A program made the position numbers and the translations under genes. Of a DNA stretch of 9,353 bases, positions 1-5,606 are shown piece by piece. Source of the DNA: Deltaproteobacteria bacterium (GTDB lineage: Bacteria > Desulfobacterota > Desulfomonilia > UBA1062). Location of the stretch: assembly GCA_023230665.1 (NCBI GenBank), contig JALNWY010000119.1, positions 1-9,353 on the forward strand, given 5' to 3'. Each line of letters opens with the position of its first letter. Position 1 is the first letter of the stretch. The notes under the pieces were generated by a model. That model saw nothing but the letters and a program-made list of their open reading frames with translations, did no database searches and was not told the DNA's origin.

Positions 1-84
1 AAGTGCGGCAACATGTTCACCCTCTCGCTCAGGCTCGCAAACGAGGCAGATCATCAGGCCGGTTTCCACTCCCGCGCCCAGTGA
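1..84 (+). CDS. C-terminal fragment of an unrecognised protein (starts outside the window)
   Basis: Reading from the first base, frame 1 is open for 27 codons and stops at TGA 82-84. The residues begin KCGNMFTLSL and end FHSRAQ. Almost every codon ends in G or C, which matches the coding style of the intact genes here and is better than the competing frames. A gene ending here would be convergent with acs, and the strong hairpin at 243-275 would suit it as a downstream terminator. I do not recognise the family, and 27 residues are too few to assign one. The call rests on codon bias and layout only. Confidence 0.35.
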   Translation, partial: KCGNMFTLSLRLANEADHQAGFHSRAQ

Positions 85-242
85 TCCGGGCCTTAAAGGG
101 ACAGGGGCCTGCTCACCCTCCTGAAGACAAGATTCCGATACGATCAACTGCAAGGGTTATCTGTGCGGTATTCTTTGATTCGGCTCTCATTTTGACGGCA
201 ATGCTGCTCAAAAATTGAGCTGCCTGAAGGAAATTTCGAGAC

Positions 243-275
243 AAGAGAAGGCTGGACCGATTCCAGCCTTCTCTT
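243..275. terminator. Strong symmetric hairpin, possible bidirectional terminator
   Basis: AAGAGAAGGCTGGA (243-256) pairs perfectly with TCCAGCCTTCTCTT (262-275) around a 5-base loop, giving a 14-bp stem. On either strand the 3' arm is pyrimidine-rich and ends in CTTCTCTT, but no clean U run follows. It lies between a probable + strand gene end (84) and the minus-strand acs end (381), where a shared terminator would be expected. Confidence 0.55.
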
Positions 276-289
276 CCCTCATGCAAAGC

Positions 290-308
290 GTTACATGGCT
301 GATGTAAC
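290..308. repeat. Inverted repeat (7-bp stem, 5-base loop)
   Basis: GTTACAT (290-296) and ATGTAAC (302-308) are perfect reverse complements around GGCTG. This is the middle of a row of hairpins between positions 240 and 370. It may be part of a structured 3' end of the acs transcript; no specific function is visible. Confidence 0.4.
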
Positions 309-339
309 CTTGTTCATGGAGCCGGATAAGCTCTTGGAA

Positions 340-369
340 CAAGACCCCGCCTTTTGTGCCGGGGTCTTG
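340..369 (-). terminator. Hairpin just downstream of acs, probable terminator
   Basis: CAAGACCCCG (340-349) pairs with CGGGGTCTTG (360-369), a 10-bp GC-rich stem with a 10-base loop, 11 bases after the acs stop codon. On the minus strand the stem is followed by TTCC rather than a long T run, so intrinsic termination may be weak. Bases 340-343 can instead pair with 309-312 as part of CTTGTTC (309-315) / GAACAAG (337-343). The two structures exclude each other. Confidence 0.5.
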
Positions 370-380
370 CCGGTGTTCTC

Positions 381-2354
381 TTACCCGATGCTCTTTCTCC
401 CGTTGATCAGATCGTCGACCACGGCGGAGTCCGCCATGGTCGATACATCACCCAGCTCAGTGAATTCGGAGGCTGCGATCTTTCTGAGCACGCGGCGCAT
501 GATCTTGCCCGAGCGGGTCTTGGGAAGGCCGTCCGCCCACTGGATGAAGTCCGGCGAAGCGATCGGGCCGATCTCCTTGCGCACCAGGGCCACGAGATCC
601 TTCTTGAGCTGGTCGGTCTTCTCCACGCCGGTGTTCAGCGTGACATATGCGTAGATGCCCTGGCCCTTGATGTTGTGGGGGAATCCCACCACGGCCGACT
701 CGGCGACATTCGGGTGCAGGGTGAGGGCCGCTTCGACCTCGGCTGTTCCCATCCTGTGGCCGGACACATTGATGACGTCATCCACCCTGCCGGTGATCTT
801 GTAGTCGCCGTCAGCATCCCGCTCGGCTCCGTCGCCCGAGAAGTAGCAGCCCGGGAACTGCGAGAAGTAGTTTTCCTTGAACTTTTCAGGGTCGCCCCAT
901 ACGCCCCTCAACATTCCGGGCCAGGCCTTTTTGATGCACAGTGCACCCTTGCCGGGGCCCACGACTTCCTTGCCTTCTTCATCCATGAGCACGGGAACCA
1001 CGCCAAAGAACGGCACCATGGCCTTTGCCGGTTTGATGTCGATCGCGCCGGGCAGCGGGAGGATCATGTGGCCGCCCGTCTCGATCTGCCAACAGGTGTC
1101 GACGATCGTGCACCTGCTGCCGCCCACCTTGTCGTAGAACCACCACCATGCCTCTGGGTTCAGCGGCTCGCCCACCGAGCCCAGGACCCTCAGCGAGGAG
1201 AGGTTGTGCATTTCGACCCATTTGTCGCCTTCCTTCGCGATTGCGCGGATAGCGGTCGGTGCGGTGTAGAAGTTGTTGACGTTGTACTTCTCGATGATGG
1301 CCCAGAAGCGATCGTAGGCCGGATAGCTGGGCACGCCTTCGAACACGATGCTCGTGTAGCCGTTGCACAGCGGACCATAGGTGACATAGCTGTGGCCGGT
1401 CACCCACCCGATGTCGGCCGTGCACCAGTAGATGTCTTCATCGCGTGCGTCAAAGGCATATTCCTGCGTTATGGACGCATAGAGAAGGTATCCTGCCGTC
1501 GTATGCAGCACGCCCTTGGGTTTTCCGGTGGAGCCGGAGGTGTAGAGTATGAACATGGGATCTTCGGCGTCCATCTCCTCGGGCTTGCAGTACAGCGGCG
1601 CCTTGGCCATGAGTTCTTCGTACCAGACATCGCGGCCTTCTTTCATCACGACCTCGGTGCCGGTGCGCCTCACCACGACCTGGGTCTTGACGGAGGGGCA
1701 CTGCTCGGCCGCCTTGTCGGCATTGGCCTTTTGCGGAACCGCCTTGCTGCCGCGGAATGTTCCGTCGCAGGTAACGAGCACAGAGGCGTTGCAGTCTCTG
1801 ATCCTGTCTCGTAAGGCCTCAGCGGAGAAGCCGCCGAAAACGATCATATGCAGGGCCCCGATCCTGGTGCATGCCAGCATGGTGATGACCAGCTCAGGGA
1901 TCATGGGGAGATAGATGGCTACCACGTCGCCCTTCTTGACTCCCAGGCTCTTGAGCATGTTGGCGCACTTGTTCACCTCGCGGTACATGTCGTAATAGGT
2001 AAAGACCTTCCAGTCGTTGGGGTCATTGCCCTCAAAGATAATGGCTGCCTTGTTTTTCTTTGTTTCCAGGTGTCTGTCCAGACAGTTGTAGCTCACATTG
2101 AGCTTGCCGCCCATAAACCATTTCACGTGCAGGTCGTCGCCGAAGGACCAGTCGGACACATTGTTCTTGTCAAAGGGCTTATACCAGCTCAGCCTCTCCA
2201 GTGCCATCCTGGCCCAGAATGCGTCCGGATTCTCGATCGACTCCTTGTACATCCGGTCATACTCTTCCCTGCTCTTGATGTATGATTTCTCTCTCACCCG
2301 CTCGGGGACAGGGAAAATCTTGTCATAAAAATCTTGTTCATTACTACCGGCCAT
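381..2354 (-). CDS. acs: Acetyl-CoA synthetase, AMP-forming (acetate--CoA ligase)
   Basis: This cytoplasmic enzyme converts acetate, ATP and CoA to acetyl-CoA, AMP and PPi; some syntrophs are thought to run it in reverse to make ATP. The 657 residues are typical of Acs. Visible landmarks are the A3 P-loop YTSGSTGKPKG (271-281), GWVTGHSY (316-323), GSVGEP (392-397), the A8 hinge region SGDGAERDADGDYKITGR (506-523) and SGKIMRR (615-621). Lys617 aligns with the catalytic and acetylatable lysine (Lys609 in Salmonella Acs). Acetate-pocket residues Val318, Thr319, Val394 and Trp422 are all present. Against the usual DTWWQTETGG, motif A5 reads DTCWQIETGG: Cys421 replaces Trp and Ile424 replaces the normally invariant Thr. 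The start is supported by a perfect AAGGAGGT (2360-2367) 5 bases before the ATG. The gene is convergent with the gene on its left, and no partner is in the same operon. Confidence 0.97.
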   Translation of the reverse strand: MAGSNEQDFYDKIFPVPERVREKSYIKSREEYDRMYKESIENPDAFWARMALERLSWYKPFDKNNVSDWSFGDDLHVKWFMGGKLNVSYNCLDRHLETKKNKAAIIFEGNDPNDWKVFTYYDMYREVNKCANMLKSLGVKKGDVVAIYLPMIPELVITMLACTRIGALHMIVFGGFSAEALRDRIRDCNASVLVTCDGTFRGSKAVPQKANADKAAEQCPSVKTQVVVRRTGTEVVMKEGRDVWYEELMAKAPLYCKPEEMDAEDPMFILYTSGSTGKPKGVLHTTAGYLLYASITQEYAFDARDEDIYWCTADIGWVTGHSYVTYGPLCNGYTSIVFEGVPSYPAYDRFWAIIEKYNVNNFYTAPTAIRAIAKEGDKWVEMHNLSSLRVLGSVGEPLNPEAWWWFYDKVGGSRCTIVDTCWQIETGGHMILPLPGAIDIKPAKAMVPFFGVVPVLMDEEGKEVVGPGKGALCIKKAWPGMLRGVWGDPEKFKENYFSQFPGCYFSGDGAERDADGDYKITGRVDDVINVSGHRMGTAEVEAALTLHPNVAESAVVGFPHNIKGQGIYAYVTLNTGVEKTDQLKKDLVALVRKEIGPIASPDFIQWADGLPKTRSGKIMRRVLRKIAASEFTELGDVSTMADSAVVDDLINGRKSIG

Positions 2355-2359
2355 TATCT

Positions 2360-2367
2360 ACCTCCTT
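2360..2367 (-). promoter_or_regulatory. Ribosome binding site of acs
   Basis: The minus strand reads AAGGAGGT, fully complementary to the 16S anti-Shine-Dalgarno, with 5 bases before the ATG at 2354. It fixes the acs start. Confidence 0.85.
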
Positions 2368-2846
2368 GTCCAGTCTTTTCTGTCATAGTGTAGTTGCGTG
2401 TGTAATGTAGGATGATTCAATTCGCTTGTATGCCCGCCATTGTCTGATAATAATGTGCATTGCCGGCCTACTTGTTGCCGGTGTTTGGCCTACATGTCCT
2501 GAATCCAGCCGGATTTTGCCGCACTTTTATTGTTTCATGATTTCATTGAGTTATATCCCATTATGAATCGAGGGATGGTTTCTGCAGCAGATCAGAGGCT
2601 CAAACTCAGCGGTAATGAGATATGAGGGGTGGCGGAGGCAGTCTTTATCATAAGAAAATCGGGCTTTCCCGGGCGTATCGACCGGGAGCGTGTCCATGCA
2701 GGCTTTAGGGTTTTACTTAGGATATCAGCTCTTGCCCGGTATCCTGTTTCCTGACTCATGATCGCCCTACCCTCCTCAGATTATGCCTACACTCCTCATG
2801 CGTGTTTTCTTACACATGGGTTCATTTACCGGTTGAAAAATGGACG
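2368..2846. other. Gene-poor region between acs and the zinc-ribbon gene
   Basis: About 480 bases hold no convincing gene. Base composition is more AT-rich near acs than in the coding regions. I see repeated GTAGGCC words on the minus strand (2465-2471 and 2487-2493) about 110-140 bases upstream of acs. There is also a pair of near-identical 13-mers at 2766-2798. A 55-codon minus-strand frame (2759-2592) is preceded by AGGAGGG 10 bases upstream, but its codon use is not biased and I recognise no family, so I do not call it. No sigma70 or sigma54 promoter for acs is clear. One sigma54-like site (2424-2439) has the GG and GC elements one base too far apart. Confidence 0.5.
2766..2798. repeat. 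Paired 13-bp direct repeat, 20-bp period
   Basis: CCTACCCTCCTCA (2766-2778) and CCTACACTCCTCA (2786-2798) match at 12 of 13 positions and start exactly 20 bases apart, two turns of the helix. On the minus strand each contains TGAGGAG. They could be a tandem regulator site for minus-strand transcription, or duplicated Shine-Dalgarno-like sequence; the sequence alone does not decide. Confidence 0.45.
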
Positions 2847-3026
2847 TTACAGCACATTGCCGGTCAGGAACCGCCAGGTTTCTATGGAGAGATCGCCGGT
2901 CAGCTTGTCCACGGTTTCACTGCACTGAGGGCACATCCAGACGATCTGATCCTGTTGCGGGGTTCCTTTCAGCCCGACCATTCTGATGCATACCCTACAG
3001 CTGTCGGTTTCTTTCTTGACGGGCAT
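2847..3026 (-). CDS. Small zinc-ribbon protein, function unknown
   Basis: A 59-residue protein with two knuckles, CRVC (residues 10-13) and CPQC (32-35). The Cys-x2-Cys...Cys-x2-Cys arrangement is that of a rubredoxin-like or zinc-ribbon fold binding one metal ion. There is no other domain, signal peptide or membrane segment. Residues 23-30 (PQQDQIVW) and 37-54 look like an ordinary small globular tail. I chose the ATG at 3026 because AAGGAG (3036-3041) precedes it by 9 bases. The frame stays open upstream to a GTG at 3188, which would add 54 mostly basic residues without a ribosome binding site; that extension has fairly coding-like third positions and cannot be excluded. The gene lies 194 bases downstream of the archease gene, with a weak hairpin between them. 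Small zinc ribbons of this kind are often nucleic-acid or protein binding, but nothing here shows the target. Confidence 0.7.
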   Translation of the reverse strand: MPVKKETDSCRVCIRMVGLKGTPQQDQIVWMCPQCSETVDKLTGDLSIETWRFLTGNVL

Positions 3027-3035
3027 GGTTTTTAG

Positions 3036-3041
3036 CTCCTT
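3036..3041 (-). promoter_or_regulatory. Ribosome binding site of the zinc-ribbon gene
   Basis: AAGGAG on the minus strand, 9 bases before the ATG at 3026. It favours the 59-residue form over the longer frame starting at GTG 3188. Confidence 0.6.
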
Positions 3042-3043
3042 TC

Positions 3044-3063
3044 TCTTTCCCGATCGGGAAAGA
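3044..3063. repeat. Perfect 20-bp palindrome, candidate operator or leader hairpin
   Basis: TCTTTCCCGATCGGGAAAGA equals its own reverse complement over all 20 bases. It ends 2 bases upstream of the Shine-Dalgarno sequence of the zinc-ribbon gene. A dimeric repressor site or a cruciform/hairpin control element would fit this position. If the longer reading frame from 3188 is real, it would instead be coding DNA (encoding LSRSGKRK) and the symmetry would be accidental. Confidence 0.5.
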
Positions 3064-3189
3064 CCCTTGCGCGAAAACATCTCCCTGATCCGCGGAACAT
3101 GCCCGGACGACTGACTCTGCCGCTGCTTGCGGGCGAACTCGCCCTGCATGTTCTTTTTTATCAATGCAATGGATTTAGATGATTTCACG

Positions 3190-3213
3190 AAAAAGAACGA
3201 TGCATGGATGCAT
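3190..3213 (-). terminator. Weak intrinsic terminator candidate after the archease gene
   Basis: On the minus strand two ATGCAT words (3208-3213 and 3200-3205) can form a short stem, followed by TTCTTTTT (3190-3197). It lies 7 bases past the archease stop. The stem is short and AT-rich, so read-through into the zinc-ribbon gene is likely. Confidence 0.3.
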
Positions 3214-3220
3214 TCCGGCG

Positions 3221-3652
3221 CTAGATATCGAGCACCACCGTGGCAATCCAGCCTTCGGGCTCGTTCCGGATGCGGAACCGGTGGAGGGTGACCGCCTTGA
3301 CATCGGCGTTGAGGTCGTGCCTTTTGGGGTCGATTTTTTCGCCCGCAGCCTCTGCCGTGAGCCCGAGCTCCCCTGCCTCCTGCGTGATGACGACATCAGA
3401 GACCCTGAGCAGGAGCTGCTCGGCGTCCTTGAAAAAGATGAACTGCTGGAGATACTCGAAGAGCAATCGCTCCAGGTCTCTCGCCTGCACATGGAAGCGG
3501 CGACGCGCCAGGGGGCGGACGCTCCCCAGGCCTTCGACCATGACATTCATCAACGCGTCGCCCGCCTCCACGAAAAGGCCTTCTCTCGTTTCAGCCCACG
3601 CCTCGAAGGCGACATCGGCGATCGCGATTTCATCAAGGTAGGTATACGGCAT
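3221..3652 (-). CDS. Archease, activator of the RNA ligase RtcB
   Basis: Archease is a small protein that speeds guanylation of RtcB and allows it multiple turnover. This 143-residue protein has the family's length and outline. The N-terminus is MPYTYLDEIAIADVAF with the conserved Asp13. It is followed by ALMNVMV (33-39), the amphipathic segment ERLLFEYLQQFIFFKD (61-76), the conserved KAVTLHRF (119-126) and the terminal strand GWIATVVLDI (134-143) ending in Asp142. Compared with archaeal members the DHTADV motif is replaced by DEIAIADV, a form I associate with bacterial archeases. The gene starts 3 bases after the rtcB stop codon, with AAGGGC inside the end of rtcB as a modest ribosome binding site. 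Translational coupling, and so matched amounts of ligase and activator, is likely. The pairing with rtcB makes the assignment firm. Confidence 0.93.
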   Translation of the reverse strand: MPYTYLDEIAIADVAFEAWAETREGLFVEAGDALMNVMVEGLGSVRPLARRRFHVQARDLERLLFEYLQQFIFFKDAEQLLLRVSDVVITQEAGELGLTAEAAGEKIDPKRHDLNADVKAVTLHRFRIRNEPEGWIATVVLDI

Positions 3653-3655
3653 GGG

Positions 3656-5113
3656 CTAGCCCTTGATATTCCCGATGGGCGTGAGTTTGACCACCGGGGT
3701 GCTGATGCCGGCGAGCTCGCTCGCCCTGACTACGGCGTCGATATCCTTGTAGGCGCCTCCCGCCTCTTCGGCCAGACCTCGCAAGGAGGCGGTTCGGACA
3801 TAGATCCCCCGGAACTGCATCTCCCTGACCAGTTTTTTGCCCTGATACTTCTTTCTCGCGCTGTGACGGCTCATGACCCTGCCGCTGCCGTGCGCGGTGG
3901 AGTAGAAAGTCTGTTCACCTTCTGCGACCCCGGCAAGCAGGTATGACCCGGTCTCCATGCTGCCGCCGATGATCACGGGCTGACCAAAGGGCTGGTAGCG
4001 TTCCGGGATGCCTTCCATGCCCGGACCAAAGGCCCGGGTGGAGCCTTTGCGGTGGATGAGGACCCTGCGCCTGGTCCCGTCGATGACATGCTCCTCGAGC
4101 TTGGCGGTGTTGTGGGTCACGTCGTAGACCTGCCGGATGCCCAAGTCATTGGGAGATTTCCCGAATACCTCGGAAAAGACCTCGCGCACGCGGTGCAGGA
4201 TGACCTGGCGGTTTGCGAACGACATGTTCACCGCGCATTTCATGGCTGAGAAGTAGTCCTGGCCCTGGGGCGAGCGAAACGGAGCACACGCGAGCTCCTT
4301 GTCGATGATCCTGATGCCGTAGACCCGCTCCATGACATCGAGCAGGACATGGAGATAGTCGGTCGCCACCTGGTGGCCGAATCCCCTGCTTCCGCAGTGG
4401 TACATCACTACGACCTGGTCCGGCACAGTGATGCCGAAGGCCCGGGCGAGCTCGGGGTTGAAGATGTTCTCCTTTCTCGCCACCTGGAGTTCGAGATAAT
4501 GGTTGCCCGAGCCCAGGGTGCCGATCTGGTTGTGACCTCGCTGCACGGCCTTGCGACTCACCTTTGCGACATCGGCCCCCTCCATGCAGCCCTGCTCCTC
4601 GGTCAACTCCAGGTCTTCGGGAAGGGCATAACCATTTTTCAGGCACCAGCGCGACCCCTGCTCGGCCACGGTAAGAAACTCGTCCTCGGTAAGCTTTACA
4701 AACCCCGTGCTCCCGACCCCGGAGGGAATTCTCTCGAAGAGCCTGTCCACGAGCCGGTTGAGATGGGGCTCAACCTCATCGTAGATAAGATTCGTGGCCA
4801 CGAGGCGCATGCCGCAGTTGATGTCAAACCCGATGCCCCCCGGAGAGATCACCCCCTCGTCCGGATCAAAGGCCGCGACCCCGCCGATGGGGAAACCATA
4901 GCCCCAGTGCCCGTCGGGCATGCATAAGGAGTATTTCTGGATTCCGGGCAGCATGGCCACGTTGGCGGCCTGCTCGAACACGCCGTCATCGAAGTGCTCG
5001 ATCAGCTTCCTTGTGCCGTAAAAACGTGCCGGCACACGCATCCCGGGCTTCCACGACACGGGAAGCTCCCATACGGCATCCGATATCTGTCTGAGCTCGC
5101 CTGGAACCGCCAT
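3656..5113 (-). CDS. rtcB: RNA 3'-phosphate/5'-hydroxyl ligase RtcB
   Basis: RtcB joins RNA ends bearing 3'-phosphate (or 2',3'-cyclic phosphate) and 5'-hydroxyl, using GTP and Mn2+ through a ligase-(histidinyl)-GMP intermediate, in tRNA splicing or RNA repair. From the ATG at 5113 it is 485 residues. All catalytic positions are visible: Asp97 and Cys100 in GGIGFDINCGMR, Asn204 and His205 in GSGNHYLE, His239 in YHCGSRGFGHQ, His334 in DVTHNTAK, and the nucleophile His408 in STAHGSGRVMSR. RKGSTRA (355-361) and GGSMETGSYLL (383-393) are also typical. A longer frame begins at TTG 5182, adding 23 residues without a ribosome binding site; I prefer the ATG because homology begins near it. GGAAGG upstream of that ATG is 13 bases away, a poor spacing. 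The gene heads an operon with archease. No rtcA or rtcR is in the window. Confidence 0.96.
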   Translation of the reverse strand: MAVPGELRQISDAVWELPVSWKPGMRVPARFYGTRKLIEHFDDGVFEQAANVAMLPGIQKYSLCMPDGHWGYGFPIGGVAAFDPDEGVISPGGIGFDINCGMRLVATNLIYDEVEPHLNRLVDRLFERIPSGVGSTGFVKLTEDEFLTVAEQGSRWCLKNGYALPEDLELTEEQGCMEGADVAKVSRKAVQRGHNQIGTLGSGNHYLELQVARKENIFNPELARAFGITVPDQVVVMYHCGSRGFGHQVATDYLHVLLDVMERVYGIRIIDKELACAPFRSPQGQDYFSAMKCAVNMSFANRQVILHRVREVFSEVFGKSPNDLGIRQVYDVTHNTAKLEEHVIDGTRRRVLIHRKGSTRAFGPGMEGIPERYQPFGQPVIIGGSMETGSYLLAGVAEGEQTFYSTAHGSGRVMSRHSARKKYQGKKLVREMQFRGIYVRTASLRGLAEEAGGAYKDIDAVVRASELAGISTPVVKLTPIGNIKG

Positions 5114-5199
5114 GATCCATCTCTTGCCTTCCGGACAGGCCTTAAAACCCTTTTTTAAGCGCCTCTGCACCGGCCCGCACAATGATGTATATTTAACCT

Positions 5200-5228
5200 A
5201 CAATAGATAACAGGGCAGCGGTTTTCAA
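5200..5228 (-). promoter_or_regulatory. Candidate sigma70 promoter of the rtcB-archease operon
   Basis: On the minus strand TTGAAA (5223-5228) is a 5/6 match to the -35 box, followed after 17 bases by TATTGT (5200-5205), a 4/6 match to the -10 box. Initiation would be expected near 5193, leaving about 80 bases of leader before the ATG at 5113. That position would leave only about 10 bases before the alternative TTG at 5182. Confidence 0.4.
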
Positions 5229-5241
5229 CCGATAATGCCCC

Positions 5242-5535
5242 ATAAATATCATGACCGAAGACGGCGAGAGCCATTCAATCAAGCTAAGGCCCCGTTCTAT
5301 GGCCGATTTTTACCACGAGACCAAGTATGCCCCTGCATTCGCTCGGGATAGGAGTGTCGGTCTGGATCACGCCCGTAGAGGTGCAGGAGAAGATACCTTT
5401 CGCGCTGGACATCAGACAATGCGCCTATGACCGGGATTATGCGCAGAAGTTCCGGAAGGTGCTCGTGCAGGCCGACCGGGTCATGCAGATATTCCGCTCC
5501 TGTTTCATCGGCAAGTGCAGCCTGGTCCATTTTTT
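5242..5535 (+). pseudogene. DUF5996-family gene remnant, truncated and frameshifted
   Basis: Two overlapping + strand frames together give the second half of a DUF5996 protein. The first frame (from 5242) reads INIMTEDGES...LRPRSMADFYHET. Around 5320-5335 the homology moves to the next frame, which reads LHSLGIGVSVWITPVEVQEK, then IPFALD, a Tyr-Asp pair, and FRSCFIGKCSLVHF. The family normally has LRPRSVADFY, LGI-V-IW, PVEV-IPF-D, YD and FIGKCSPVHFFWGSFDLA in this order. Here the N-terminal half is missing (a stop lies at 5233-5235). The proline of CSPVHF is leucine, and nothing matches the FWGSFDLAVTRFSGR segment that should follow 5533. Function of the family is unknown to me. The remnant lies between rtcB and the PHP-kinase gene. 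The family call is from memory of its motifs and the frameshift is inferred from it. Confidence 0.65.
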
Positions 5536-5606
5536 AAGAGAACCGGCAAGGTGCATGAAGAGCGGGGTCTTTACCTCGCCCGATAGCCCGGTTATGAAAA
5601 TGTTGT

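Noticed and set aside
3..218. + strand open frame of 71 codons at the left end
   Set aside because: It is basic and proline-rich with no motif. The other frame ending at 84 has much better codon bias, so this is probably out-of-frame reading.
354..1814. Long + strand open frame (486 codons) antisense to acs
   Set aside because: It is a product of the strong G/C third-position bias of acs read from the other strand. It has no family resemblance and a histidine/arginine/aspartate-heavy composition, and acs explains the region completely.
2424..2439. Sigma54-like promoter upstream of acs (TGGCGGGCATACAAGC on the minus strand)
   Set aside because: The GG and GC elements are separated by 11 bases instead of 10, and the flanking consensus is poor.
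2592..2759. 55-codon minus-strand frame with AGGAGGG 10 bases upstream
   Set aside because: Codon third positions are unbiased, no domain is recognisable, and the Shine-Dalgarno-like sequence is part of a direct repeat. A resemblance of the first 15 residues to ArsR-type starts does not continue.
3027..3188. 54-residue N-terminal extension of the zinc-ribbon protein from GTG 3188
   Set aside because: There is no ribosome binding site at the GTG. A good one precedes ATG 3026, and the extension spans the perfect palindrome. It is kept as an alternative only because its codon bias is fair.
4349..4927. + strand open frame of 192 codons inside rtcB
   Set aside because: It is antisense to the catalytic core of RtcB and has no independent features.
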